NCBI RefSeq assembly: GCF_000427625.1
Contig: NZ_KE386569.1
Span: 2,941,778 to 3,005,777, forward strand
Direction: 5' to 3'
Length of the DNA: 64,000 bases
DNA from: Methylobacter luteus IMV-B-3098
Lineage (GTDB): Bacteria > Pseudomonadota > Gammaproteobacteria > Methylococcales > Methylomonadaceae
Each line of letters opens with the position of its first letter. The stretch's first letter is position 1. Positions 16,086 through 24,825 of this stretch are shown piece by piece. The notes below the pieces were generated by a model, which worked only from the letters and a program-made list of their open reading frames with translations, made no database searches and was not told the origin of the DNA. The position numbers and the translations under genes are program-made.

Positions 16086-17129
16086 TTATCCCAACCGGGT
16101 CTGTAGAACTTTCACGTTGTTCCAGACCGCATCGACAAAATCCTTATTCATTTCCGGCATGCCGTCCTGAATCCATTGAACCAGTATCCTGGCGGTATTG
16201 GGATAAGCGACCTGGACGGCATGGTCATCATGCAGCCAGCGTTCGATCACCGCCGGGTCCATATCGTTCATGACATACCCGTAACCCAGTTGCTGCAATG
16301 CGGCGGCATTGGAGATTTGCTCCATTTGCGCGTGCAGCGGTTTTGCCAGAATTTTTTTGCCCAAATGCAGCGATTCACTGGCGAGCTCAAAGCCGGCATT
16401 GCTGATAATGCCGGCGCAATCCTGTAAATTTTTCTGAAAACCGTCGCGGGAGAGCGGCTGGCAGATGATGTGGCTGAACTCAGACGGCACCGTTTCCGGC
16501 GCATAGACGTGAAAATTAAACCGGGTGAAAGGCGACAAAAGCCTGATGACTTCGTTTTGGTCCTCAAAAGGCAGATAGACAATGATTTTATTTTTGATGC
16601 TGTTCGCGGGTGTTTTTGCCGTATCGATGATAGGCGGCAGAATCGGCTGGTCGAAATGGTGCCAATGCAAGCCGATGCCGATATCCGCCGGCGCAAAGTA
16701 TTTCATAACTTTTTTAGCGACAGGATTGGTACCCGCCTTGGGGATTTTGTGGTTAAACGCATATTGATGACCGATGCCTAAAACGGTCTTGTTCTGCTTT
16801 TTTGCCGCCCAGGCCGTAACCGGTTCAAAATCGCTGATCACCAGATCGTAAGCGCTTAAATCCAGCGAGCTGACATCTTTGATGAAAGTCAGCGGTTTGG
16901 CATCTCTGGCGGTTTTCAGGTAATTGACCTGGCCTTTGTCGGTATTAAAGGTCAGGCCAGTACGCAACCGGTAGTCGTTGAATATCGCCATGTCGAAATA
17001 TTTCTCGGCAGGACGGCCGGTAAACTGAAAGGTAACGTCCATGCCGGCGGCATAGAGTTCTTTCGCCATGACGCGCGCACGAGTGATATGGCCGTTACCG
17101 GTGCCCTGTACGCCGTAGAAAATCCTCAT
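16086..17129 (-). CDS. Glycosyltransferase, MJ1255/VC2487 family
   Basis: The 347-residue protein begins MRIFYGVQGTGNGHITRARV, the N-terminal glycine-rich motif of the MJ1255/VC2487-type GT-B glycosyltransferases. The C-terminal half has the sugar-nucleotide-binding pattern IICQPLSRDGFQKNL then CAGIISNAGFELASESLHLG, followed by KPLHAQMEQISNAAALQQLG, as in MurG-like enzymes. The start overlaps the stop of the upstream PAP2-phosphatase gene (17126-17129), so the two are co-translated. Together they suggest a cell-envelope or polyprenyl-linked glycan step. The acceptor is unknown. Confidence 0.82.
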   Translation of the reverse strand: MRIFYGVQGTGNGHITRARVMAKELYAAGMDVTFQFTGRPAEKYFDMAIFNDYRLRTGLTFNTDKGQVNYLKTARDAKPLTFIKDVSSLDLSAYDLVISDFEPVTAWAAKKQNKTVLGIGHQYAFNHKIPKAGTNPVAKKVMKYFAPADIGIGLHWHHFDQPILPPIIDTAKTPANSIKNKIIVYLPFEDQNEVIRLLSPFTRFNFHVYAPETVPSEFSHIICQPLSRDGFQKNLQDCAGIISNAGFELASESLHLGKKILAKPLHAQMEQISNAAALQQLGYGYVMNDMDPAVIERWLHDDHAVQVAYPNTARILVQWIQDGMPEMNKDFVDAVWNNVKVLQTRLG

Positions 17130-17650
17130 GGAATAATTTGTCCCAGACTAAAAAGTGCCGTACTGATGCCCAATATGACGCCGACCAGGGTGTCGGTCGG
17201 GAAATGAACACCCAGCACGACACGCGAGAAACCGACCAGCGCTGCCCAGCAATAAAGCGGAATCATTAAAGCGGGAAAAAAATAGCTGATCAGTGTCGCC
17301 ATCATGAAGGCGGCGGAGGTATGGCCGGATGGAAAGCTGAATTGATCGGATGGCGTGATGACGCTATGGAAGTTTTGTAATGCCGCAGCCGGACGGTTCC
17401 GTTTGAGGCTGTTTTTTACTATAAAATAGATCGGCCTTTCGATCAGAAAGCCCAGCAAAATAGCCTGGAGCAAAGGGCTTTCAATGCCTTGTTGCCAATA
17501 CAGTAAAACAGCGACCAACAGATACAGCGGGCCATCGCCGGTCCTTGACATGTATCGGCTGAACTTGGCCAATGAGCCGTGCATCCTGACATTAATCAGC
17601 CAGATGAGCATGAACACATCGTACTTATGTATCGAATAGAGCAGTTTCAT
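17126..17650 (-). CDS. PAP2-family membrane phosphatase (possible undecaprenyl-diphosphatase)
   Basis: The 174-residue membrane protein carries the three PAP2 motifs. These are KNSLKRNRP (K-x6-RP), PSGHTSA, and SRVVLGVHFPTD with the catalytic His. Five to six hydrophobic segments are visible. PAP2 enzymes of this type dephosphorylate undecaprenyl diphosphate or related lipid phosphates at the periplasmic face of the inner membrane. It overlaps the glycosyltransferase gene by four bases, which supports a shared envelope-glycan or lipid-carrier role. Substrate specificity cannot be read from the sequence. Confidence 0.85.
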   Translation of the reverse strand: MKLLYSIHKYDVFMLIWLINVRMHGSLAKFSRYMSRTGDGPLYLLVAVLLYWQQGIESPLLQAILLGFLIERPIYFIVKNSLKRNRPAAALQNFHSVITPSDQFSFPSGHTSAAFMMATLISYFFPALMIPLYCWAALVGFSRVVLGVHFPTDTLVGVILGISTALFSLGQIIP

Positions 17651-17862
17651 TTTCTTGTCCTCTCGGCGTTTGCAAAAGTCGGCCGCGATCTGGCGCAGAG
17701 TTACGAAATCGCGGATCTTCCTTTTGGATTAGTTCCTGCCTTCAGGACAAAGACTAAAACTCTTTTGTGACAAGGAAATGAAGGTTTGTTTAAGATTTTG
17801 TGACAATGCTTTAGCAGGGCTTCGTCTGAAAAGTTTTACTAAAGCTTGAGATGGGGAAGTTC

Positions 17863-17884
17863 AGGTGCGAATGACTTCGCACCT
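17863..17884. repeat. Short perfect hairpin, REP-like
   Basis: AGGTGCGAA and TTCGCACCT form a perfect 9-base stem around the loop TGAC. It sits in the 290-base gap between the PAP2 gene start and the gspB stop. There is no T-run on either side, so it is not a classical terminator. It could end gspAB transcription weakly, or be a REP-type palindrome. Confidence 0.5.
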
Positions 17885-17940
17885 TGTAGCATGCATTGCC
17901 GGGTGGCAAACAGGAGGCGCGCCTAAATAGGCGTGAAACT

Positions 17941-18747
17941 TTAGGGACGCTTGATTTTGAACAGGCGATTGTTGTAACTGACGATGAGACTGTCGGGCCG
18001 TATCTCCTTGAGGTCCAGTTGGTCTTTGATGCGCTGGCCGGGGGTGTATTTGACCATGTCGATCATGACAAAACGTTCGGCAGGCACGGGCGAATAGACA
18101 AAGACATTGATCGGCAATTGGGGCACCGTACGGCGAAATTCGGCAGGCAGCTCATTCAAAAAAGGCAGGTCGTGTTTTGCGGGCGGTGAAACCGGGGCCG
18201 GCTCTGTGATAGCAGCAATGGCGGGCTCGATTTGCTTTATAGGCAACGGTTCAGCTTTAGGCTCCGGTTTATTGGCCGCGATTTTGACCGGTGCGGCTTT
18301 TTGCGGGGCCGGCCGCGGCGGCGCGATTGCCGGTTTAACGGGTTCGGTGAGCGGTTTCTGTACGACAGCCGGTTTGACCGGAGGCTGAGGGGCCGCCGCA
18401 GTTCTGGTTTCGATGATCTCGGCAATGGATGGCGCTTTCGGCTCTGGCGGCCGGATCTCGGACTTGGGCGGCATTGCTTCAGCCGGCGGTGTTATCGTTG
18501 GCTTAGCTATGGGCGCGGCAGGCTGCGTGTCAGCTGGGGGTAGTAGGGCGACAGGTTGAGTTTTCTGCGTAAACCAGAGGAAATAGGCCACAATAATCAG
18601 GTTGCTGATGATCAGCGCGGCGATCAGTTTGCTGGAGCGCTGATGTTGTGGCGGCTGAGAAACAAGAATTCTGGTCGTTACCGTATCGGGCTCGACGGCT
18701 TGCCGTTCCCGCTCTGATTTACGCAGTGCATTCAAGATATAAGACAT
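17941..18747 (-). CDS. gspB: Type II secretion assembly protein GspB/ExeB
   Basis: GspB works with the ATPase GspA to pass the secretin multimer through peptidoglycan in type II secretion. The 268-residue protein starts with the typical MSYILNALRKSERERQ. One membrane helix follows (about residues 40-58), then a long Pro/Ala/Lys-rich periplasmic linker (about 65-185). It ends with the conserved domain LPFLNELPAEFRRTVPQLPI, VFVYSP, ERFVMIDMVKYTPGQRI and LIVSYNNRLFKIKRP. It lies one base downstream of gspA in the same direction. The remaining type II secretion genes are not in the window. Confidence 0.9.
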   Translation of the reverse strand: MSYILNALRKSERERQAVEPDTVTTRILVSQPPQHQRSSKLIAALIISNLIIVAYFLWFTQKTQPVALLPPADTQPAAPIAKPTITPPAEAMPPKSEIRPPEPKAPSIAEIIETRTAAAPQPPVKPAVVQKPLTEPVKPAIAPPRPAPQKAAPVKIAANKPEPKAEPLPIKQIEPAIAAITEPAPVSPPAKHDLPFLNELPAEFRRTVPQLPINVFVYSPVPAERFVMIDMVKYTPGQRIKDQLDLKEIRPDSLIVSYNNRLFKIKRP

Positions 18748-18748
18748 A

Positions 18749-20383
18749 TTAATCCGTGATTTCCAAGTGTGGCGAGTCTCCGGCGCCAGTGTTGTTGTCC
18801 AGGTGAATCAAAGTGCGGGCGCCCGCTATGCCGTCAGCCATTAAATGATGCCGGCGCTGAAAATTAATCACCTGCGCTTTAAGCGCCTCATCAAAGAACA
18901 GCGGCTCGTTGACGCTGGTGCCGGCGCCCGTTATAGCACTTAACTGCTGGCGCAGCCAGAGCACATTGGTCGATGTTTGCCGCGGGACGATTTCCGTCAT
19001 ATCCGGGCGCGGCGGCTGCCAAAGCATCAGATAATAGCCGTCCCACAAACTCAGCACATCGGCCAGCGGAAACGTTAAATCTTCATTGAAGCGGATGACG
19101 GGTTGCCCCTTGCGGATGCCGGTCAGCAGCGCATAGCGTTTTTTCTCGTTGGCTAATGAAAACTCCAGGATAGCAGGGCGGTCCAGCTCCAGTACATCCT
19201 TCCAGTTGGCCTTATCGAACAGGCAGTGAAGGTCTACCGTTTTCATGTAGTTGCAGTCGGCCCGGTTATCGGCCGGCGCGGCTTTTTTCCAGGCTTTGAG
19301 TGCCTGAATCATGGCGGCGTTCAGCGACAGCGACGGATCGTCAAGCCAGGCTTTAAAAGTCTTCACTTCGGCTTTTAGCGCTACAGGTTCAGGTTTGGGC
19401 GCCGGTTGCGGACTTTTTATGGCCGGGTTTGAATCCGGCGCCGGGAACTGGCCCGACAATATGAGCTTGACTTGATGGCCTGCGGGTTGCTGCTGGCTGA
19501 AAAAATAAACGCCCATGGCGATACTGCTGAAAACCATCAGTGCTATCGCTGCGCTGGCGCGGCGACCGGGGCTGTCCAGCGCCAGCGTTTCCCGGGCCGC
19601 ACGCGTGATAATGTCAGGTGAAATGGTATGGGCATTGGTCGCGTAGGCACCGAGCAGGGCGCGATCGCAGAGAATATTGATGAGTCTGGGAATGCCCGAG
19701 GAAAATTGATAAATTTTGCGAACGGCGCGTTCCTTAAAAAGCCCCGGATTGCCGTTGCAAACGGTCAGGCGATGATGAATATAGGCCCGTGTTTCATCAA
19801 GCGACAGCGGCAGCAAATGATAACGGGCCGTAATGCGTTGATTGAGCTGGCGCAAGCCCTTCCGGTTCAGTATTTGCTTCAGTTCCGGCTGCCCGACCAG
19901 AATGATTTGCAGCAGTTTGGTCTTGCTGGTTTCCAGATTGGTCAGCAGCCGGATTTGTTCCAGCACTTCCAGGCTCAGATTCTGGGCTTCATCGATCAGC
20001 AGCACGGTGCGCCTGCCGTTGGCATAGGCCGTAAGCAGGTATTGATTTATCTTGTCGATGAAGTTTTTCAGCGTTTGCTGGTTTCTGTCATAACCAATGC
20101 TCAGTTCGTCACAGATCGTGGCCAATAATTCGACGGCGTTGAGTTTTGGGTTTAAGATCAAGGCGATATCGATATTGGCCGGCAACTGCTGCAACAGGCA
20201 GCGGCACAACGTGGTCTTGCCGGTGCCGACTTCGCCGGTCAGGGCAACAAAACCGCCGCCCATATTGATGCCGTAAAGCAGATGCGCCAAGCCTTCCTGA
20301 TGGCGCGCGCTCATATACATGAAATGCGGATCAGGCGCTATCGAAAACGGTAATTCATTGAAATGAAAGTATTGCTGATACAC
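18749..20383 (-). CDS. gspA: Type II secretion ATPase GspA/ExeA
   Basis: The 544-residue protein starts MYQQYFHFNELPFSIAPDPH, the hallmark of ExeA-type AAA ATPases. Walker A is GEVGTGKTTLCRCLL (about residues 49-63), Walker B is RTVLLIDEAQNLSLEVLEQI, and the AAA part ends near IINILCDRALLGAYA. One membrane helix follows at about 280-297, then a periplasmic region. The C-terminus resembles a peptidoglycan-binding domain (VINFQRRHHLMADGIAGART). ATP hydrolysis is thought to help open a path in peptidoglycan for secretin assembly together with GspB, encoded directly downstream. It is divergent from the DUF3014 gene across 73 bases. Confidence 0.92.
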   Translation of the reverse strand: MYQQYFHFNELPFSIAPDPHFMYMSARHQEGLAHLLYGINMGGGFVALTGEVGTGKTTLCRCLLQQLPANIDIALILNPKLNAVELLATICDELSIGYDRNQQTLKNFIDKINQYLLTAYANGRRTVLLIDEAQNLSLEVLEQIRLLTNLETSKTKLLQIILVGQPELKQILNRKGLRQLNQRITARYHLLPLSLDETRAYIHHRLTVCNGNPGLFKERAVRKIYQFSSGIPRLINILCDRALLGAYATNAHTISPDIITRAARETLALDSPGRRASAAIALMVFSSIAMGVYFFSQQQPAGHQVKLILSGQFPAPDSNPAIKSPQPAPKPEPVALKAEVKTFKAWLDDPSLSLNAAMIQALKAWKKAAPADNRADCNYMKTVDLHCLFDKANWKDVLELDRPAILEFSLANEKKRYALLTGIRKGQPVIRFNEDLTFPLADVLSLWDGYYLMLWQPPRPDMTEIVPRQTSTNVLWLRQQLSAITGAGTSVNEPLFFDEALKAQVINFQRRHHLMADGIAGARTLIHLDNNTGAGDSPHLEITD

Positions 20384-20456
20384 GATTCTGACTTCTTAGG
20401 CACTTTAAAAAATATTTAAAGTTATTCTAACCCACAACTGAAAAAAGGTCTTAAAC

Positions 20457-21326
20457 ATGGGGCGATACGAAGAAACCAAGCGTAAAAAATCCAGCGGCAT
20501 CCTGGTCTGGCTGGTGCCTGTTTTGCTCATGATGGCCGGCATGGGCTGGCTTTATTTCAAGCAGCAACAACCTTCCGATCTGACTGAGCCGCAGACGCAA
20601 ACGCAACCGTTGGAACTGCCGCCGATTTCCGACAACGCGGCACAAACGCAAAAGGCGCCGGCTCCAGCGGATACCGATATGGCGGCACCCGATGCGGACA
20701 TCGTGCCGGATATCACCGAAGAGTCCCAGCAGGAAAAAGGCTTTATCCTGCCGGATCTCGCCAATAGCGACGGACAAATACGCGAGGAAATGATCAGGGT
20801 TTCGCCGGGGCTTGCCGAATGGCTCAAGACCGACCAGCTGATCAGAAAATATGTCACGATCGCCAACGATTTCTCTCAGGGGCAGCGGCTTGAGAAACAT
20901 ATGCGCTTTCTTAAGCCGAGCCAGCGGTTTGCGGCCGATGAGAATCTGTTCATGGCCCGGCAAAGCTATCAGCGCTATGACAAGCTGGCGGCGGCGATCA
21001 ACGCTCTGGATGTCGAAGCGACGCTGGCTGTTTACAGGAAATTCAGACCGTTGTTCGTACAGGTCTTTGCCGAGTTCGGCTATCCTGATGAATACAAGCT
21101 GGAAGACATTCTGGCCAAAGCCGGGGCGGAAATCCTGTCGGCGCCGGTCATAGACGCGCCCGTTCCGCTGGTACAGCCTGGGGTACTCTACAAATTCGCC
21201 GATAGCAAGCTGGAGAATGCAAGTCCCGTGCATAAGCAAATGCTGCGCATGGGGCCTGAAAATACGCGCATCATTCAACAGAAAGTGCTTCTTCTGGTCG
21301 AGGGCCTGGTCAATTTGAAAGATTAG
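20457..21326 (+). CDS. DUF3014 family membrane-anchored protein
   Basis: The 289-residue protein has a short cytoplasmic N-terminus, one membrane helix (GILVWLVPVLLMMAGMGWLY, about residues 14-33) and a Gln/Pro/Thr-rich linker. A C-terminal domain follows with the DUF3014 hallmarks LPDLANSDGQIREEM, LIRKYVTIANDFSQG and YQRYDKLAAAINALD. It ends with HKQMLRMGPENTRIIQQK. The function of DUF3014 is not known. The anchor-plus-linker layout suggests a periplasmic protein. It is divergent from gspA, which may share its promoter region. A strong hairpin follows its stop. Confidence 0.82.
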   Translation: MGRYEETKRKKSSGILVWLVPVLLMMAGMGWLYFKQQQPSDLTEPQTQTQPLELPPISDNAAQTQKAPAPADTDMAAPDADIVPDITEESQQEKGFILPDLANSDGQIREEMIRVSPGLAEWLKTDQLIRKYVTIANDFSQGQRLEKHMRFLKPSQRFAADENLFMARQSYQRYDKLAAAINALDVEATLAVYRKFRPLFVQVFAEFGYPDEYKLEDILAKAGAEILSAPVIDAPVPLVQPGVLYKFADSKLENASPVHKQMLRMGPENTRIIQQKVLLLVEGLVNLKD

Positions 21327-21350
21327 CCCGGCTCCAGGACAAAAATGGAA

Positions 21351-21377
21351 TGTGGAGCGAGTTTCAGTCGCTCCACA
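21351..21377 (+). terminator. Strong hairpin after the DUF3014 gene
   Basis: TGTGGAGCGA and TCGCTCCACA form a perfect 10-base stem with the loop GTTTCAG, 25 bases after the DUF3014 stop. There is no T-run, only an A-rich tail, so it may act as a weak terminator, an mRNA-stabilising end or a REP-type element. Confidence 0.5.
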
Positions 21378-21452
21378 GAACAAAAAATAAAATTAGCTTC
21401 ACTCCTCCTCGCCGGTTGTCGCCACAGCCGATTTCCGTAAACCGGCATGATG

Positions 21453-21491
21453 AGCCGGCACAGGATTGCGGCGCGTAGGCTCGTGCCGGCT
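21453..21491. repeat. Second intergenic palindrome upstream of recC
   Basis: AGCCGGCAC (21453-21461) and GTGCCGGCT (21483-21491) form a perfect 9-base stem around a 21-base loop. A CCGGC motif is repeated several times around it (21442, 21455, 21486, 21493). This resembles the pattern of REP/BIME elements. It lies about 170 bases before recC and has no T-tract. Confidence 0.5.
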
Positions 21492-21627
21492 TCCGGCCTG
21501 ACTGATAAGTCAAACAGGCGAATGTCAATGTGGGCACGCAGCATCAAACCTTGCGCTACAAAAAGATCACGGTTCGATTACGTCGATGGTAGTGCGGTTT
21601 TACAGTCAGGATATTGCTCAGTCTGTG

Positions 21628-21633
21628 TATAAT
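21628..21633 (+). promoter_or_regulatory. Putative -10 box for recC-recB-recD
   Basis: A perfect TATAAT occurs 30 bases before the recC start. No good -35 match lies 16-18 bases upstream (the nearest hexamer is GTCAGG), so the promoter would be weak or need an activator. Confidence 0.4.
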
Positions 21634-21663
21634 GCTTGGGGTCCGTGACTTGCAAAAATCCTC

Positions 21664-24600
21664 ATGTTCATCCTGCACAGCTCCAATAAAACCGAGAATC
21701 TGGTAGCGCATCTGACCGCCGTGATCGAAAACGCGCCGTTGTCATCGCCTTTTACCAAGGAAGTTTTCCTGATTCAAAGCCAGGGCATGGAACGTTGGCT
21801 GTCACAGCAGCTAGCGACTGAATTCAAGGTCTGGGCCAATTACGAGTTTCTGTTTCCGAACCGTTTTTTCAGTACGCTGGCGCAAAAGATCAACCTGTCA
21901 CTCAGCGATGCGGTTTTCGAGCGGAACGTCATGCTCTGGCGGTTTGAAGCCCTGCTGCGACGATTGGACGATGAGACTTACGGGCATGAATTCAAGGCAT
22001 TAAGGCAGTATCTGACCGGAGAGAATATCGCCGTCAAACGCTATCAGCTGGCACAGCAACTGGCGCAGATTTTCGACCAGTACCAGATGATGCGGCCCGA
22101 CATGCTGGCGCTCTGGCACCAGGGGCAACTGCTGTATCAGTCCGAAACCGAGCGCTGGCAGCGGGCACTCTGGCTGCTCGTGACCGAGCAGACCGGCATC
22201 AGGCACCGTGGCTCGTTATGGCTGGATGTAATCGAGCGGTTGAACAACGCCGAGGCAGGCGCTTTCGGCGATGCTGTGCCCGAGCGCGTGTCCGTGTTCG
22301 GGGTCAATACCATGCCGCCTTTGTTCCTGAGCTATTTGCAGGCGCTGTCCAGGCATTGCGATGTACATTTTTTCCTGCTGAATCCGGCGCAAGTGTTCTG
22401 GGCCGATATCGAAAGCAGACGCCAGCGTGTCGAGCTGGAAACATTTACCGGGCATCCGTTACTGTCGACGCTGGGTCAGCAGGGCCGCGAGTTCCAGGAA
22501 ATGATTCTGGAACAGATGCAGTTTGATTTCGAACCGGAAAGTTTTGAGCTCAGCGAGGCGCATAATAATCTGCAGCAGTTGCAAAACGATATCCTGAATA
22601 ATGCGCTGGAGAAACGGGCAACGCTTCAGAAAGATGATTCGATCAGCATCCATGCCTGCCATTCGCGTATGCGCGAAGTCGAAGTCCTGAAAAACGAGCT
22701 GCTGCAGGCGCTGGAACAGGACCCGGCGCTGGAACTGCGCGATATCGTGGTCATGGCGCCCGATATTCAAGCCTATGAGCCGTTTATCGCGGCCGTGTTC
22801 GACGATATTCAGCATGCCATCGCCGACCGCAGCCTGCGCGTGAGCAACAATGCGCTGGAGGCCTTTATTCGCTTCCTGAGTTTGAGCCAGAGCCGTTTCG
22901 GCTGGCAAAGCGTACTGGACTTGCTGGAACAGCCGGTGGTTTATCCAGGCTTTGGATTGTCCGAAACCGATCTGGAACTGATCAAACATTGGGTGCGCGC
23001 CACGGAAGTGCGCTGGGGCAAGTCGGCCAAACACAGACAGGAGCTGGGGCTGCCCGAGCTGGGCGGGAATACTTGGCAGGCGGCGCTGGACCGGTTGCTG
23101 ATGGGTTATGCGGTCGGCAGCGACGACGATTTTATCGATGACGTATTGCCTTACTGCGATATCGAAGGTTCATCGGCACAGGCATTGGGCGGCCTGTGTG
23201 AATTCATGCAGCTGGCGTTTCAGGCCTGCACGGAACTGAAACAGGCCAAAACGCTGAAAGCCTGGAGCGCACAGCTTTATTATTACGCCGATCAGTTGCT
23301 GGAGGGCGCCGATCCGGTTGAGCGCCAACAGCTTAACGAGCTGCTGGTCGAATTATCGGCCGACGTGGCGGCGGTCCATAATGACGATGTCGAGCTGCAA
23401 GTCATCATCAGCTGGCTGGAAGGCACGATTTCCGAGCGCAAATCCTCGCACGGCTTTTTGCGCGGCCAGTTGACGTTCTGCTCGATGCTGCCGATGCGCT
23501 CGATTCCTTTCAAGGTCATTGCGCTGCTGGGCATGAATGACGGCGAATTTCCCAAAGTCGACCGCGCTCCGACCTTCGATCTGCTCAGCCAACCTCAACA
23601 TTTTCGCAAAGGCGATCGCTCGCGCCGGGCCGATGACCGCTACCAATTCCTGGAAATCCTGCTGTCGGCGCGCCAGCGGCTGATCATGACCTATATCGGC
23701 CAATCGATCAGCCAGAACGATGTTATTCCGCCGTCCGTCATCATCAGCGAGTTGCTCGACGTGCTTGAGGACAGTTACGGGCTGTCCGGGCTGGTGACGA
23801 GACATCCCTTGCAGCCTTTTAGCCCGCGCTATTTCGACGGCGCATCGGACCTGTTCAGCTTTTCGGCAGCCGACTGCGCGACGGCCAAGGCCTTGTCGGC
23901 GACCAGACAGGAGCCGCAATTATGGTGGCAGGGCACGATCACGACCGAAGTTGATGAAGTGATCGAACTCAGCGAACTGTTTTCCTTCTTTCAGCATCCG
24001 CAACGCTATTTCCTGCGAAGACAATTGGACCTGCGTTTCGGCGGCATAGAAGCGAAGGCCGAAGAGCGTGAGCCTTTTGAGATCGACAAGCTGGACGGCT
24101 ATGCCATCCATCATGACTGGATACAGCAGCAGTTAAGCGGCGCTTCCGCGTCGCTGAAAAGACTGCAGGCTCAGGGGCGCTGGCTGGCCGGCAGCCCGGG
24201 CGAGCTCGAGTTTGAGCGACAGCAGAAAGTGATCAGGGAATTCGTCGAGCGCATCGAGCAGAAAAAGTTGGGTCCGGCGTTGGACGATCTGCCCGTCGAC
24301 ATCAAAGTCGGCCACTATCGCCTGATCGGCAAGCTGGGCAACCGCTATCAAAACGGCAGCCTGTTCTATCGCTATGCCGATCTGAAAGGCAAGGATTTCA
24401 TCAACGCCTGGCTGCATCATCTGATCATCAACCGCCTGGAGCCGCAGGCGACCTGCCTGCTCAGCACCGATGAAGACCTGCTGTTTCTGCCCGGGCATTG
24501 CCAGCCCGAATACCTGCCCGAGCTGATAGAAATCTACCGGCTAGGCCAGCAGCAGCCCGATGCATTTTTTGTCGAGCCGGCCCTGGCCTATGTCAGGCAG

Positions 24601-24813
24601 GCACATAAGCTGAATACCAGCAGCCGCGCGAGCAAGTCGGCGCTCGATACGGCGATGGAGCAGTTGGCCAGAGCCGTCGAACAGCCGTATGAGCCGGAGC
24701 TCAGGCGGCTTTATCATAATGCCGACGACATGGCCCGGGTGCTGGGCGAGGCGTTCGAGCGGCAATGTCAGTCGCTGCTGCAGGATATATGGGCGGCAAC
24801 GCATGGCCATTGA
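21664..24813 (+). CDS. recC: Exodeoxyribonuclease V subunit gamma (RecC)
   Basis: RecC is the Chi-recognising scaffold of the RecBCD helicase-nuclease, which processes double-strand ends for RecA. The 1,049-residue protein starts MFILHSSNKTENLVAHL and has the typical FLIQSQGMERWLSQQLA, FLFPNRFF and RVSVFGVNTMPPLFLSYL. Later come ISIHACHSRMREVEVL and the inactivated helicase-like FKVIALLGMNDGEFPKVDR. The size is close to that of known RecC proteins. recB starts 12 bases downstream and recD follows, so the three form one operon. The order C-B-D lacks the ptrA gene that lies between recC and recB in E. coli. Confidence 0.95.
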   Translation: MFILHSSNKTENLVAHLTAVIENAPLSSPFTKEVFLIQSQGMERWLSQQLATEFKVWANYEFLFPNRFFSTLAQKINLSLSDAVFERNVMLWRFEALLRRLDDETYGHEFKALRQYLTGENIAVKRYQLAQQLAQIFDQYQMMRPDMLALWHQGQLLYQSETERWQRALWLLVTEQTGIRHRGSLWLDVIERLNNAEAGAFGDAVPERVSVFGVNTMPPLFLSYLQALSRHCDVHFFLLNPAQVFWADIESRRQRVELETFTGHPLLSTLGQQGREFQEMILEQMQFDFEPESFELSEAHNNLQQLQNDILNNALEKRATLQKDDSISIHACHSRMREVEVLKNELLQALEQDPALELRDIVVMAPDIQAYEPFIAAVFDDIQHAIADRSLRVSNNALEAFIRFLSLSQSRFGWQSVLDLLEQPVVYPGFGLSETDLELIKHWVRATEVRWGKSAKHRQELGLPELGGNTWQAALDRLLMGYAVGSDDDFIDDVLPYCDIEGSSAQALGGLCEFMQLAFQACTELKQAKTLKAWSAQLYYYADQLLEGADPVERQQLNELLVELSADVAAVHNDDVELQVIISWLEGTISERKSSHGFLRGQLTFCSMLPMRSIPFKVIALLGMNDGEFPKVDRAPTFDLLSQPQHFRKGDRSRRADDRYQFLEILLSARQRLIMTYIGQSISQNDVIPPSVIISELLDVLEDSYGLSGLVTRHPLQPFSPRYFDGASDLFSFSAADCATAKALSATRQEPQLWWQGTITTEVDEVIELSELFSFFQHPQRYFLRRQLDLRFGGIEAKAEEREPFEIDKLDGYAIHHDWIQQQLSGASASLKRLQAQGRWLAGSPGELEFERQQKVIREFVERIEQKKLGPALDDLPVDIKVGHYRLIGKLGNRYQNGSLFYRYADLKGKDFINAWLHHLIINRLEPQATCLLSTDEDLLFLPGHCQPEYLPELIEIYRLGQQQPDAFFVEPALAYVRQAHKLNTSSRASKSALDTAMEQLARAVEQPYEPELRRLYHNADDMARVLGEAFERQCQSLLQDIWAATHGH

Positions 24814-24825
24814 TTATTCAGGATA

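Larger units (their letters stand above)
21327..21663. other. Hairpin-rich intergenic region upstream of recC
   Basis: This 337-base gap holds two strong palindromes, annotated separately (21351-21377 and 21453-21491), and a TATAAT near 21628. I see no gene. A minus-strand frame of about 74 codons (21323-21547) runs through the palindromes and looks fortuitous. The region may be a BIME-like cluster of repeats or encode a structured RNA. Confidence 0.5.
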
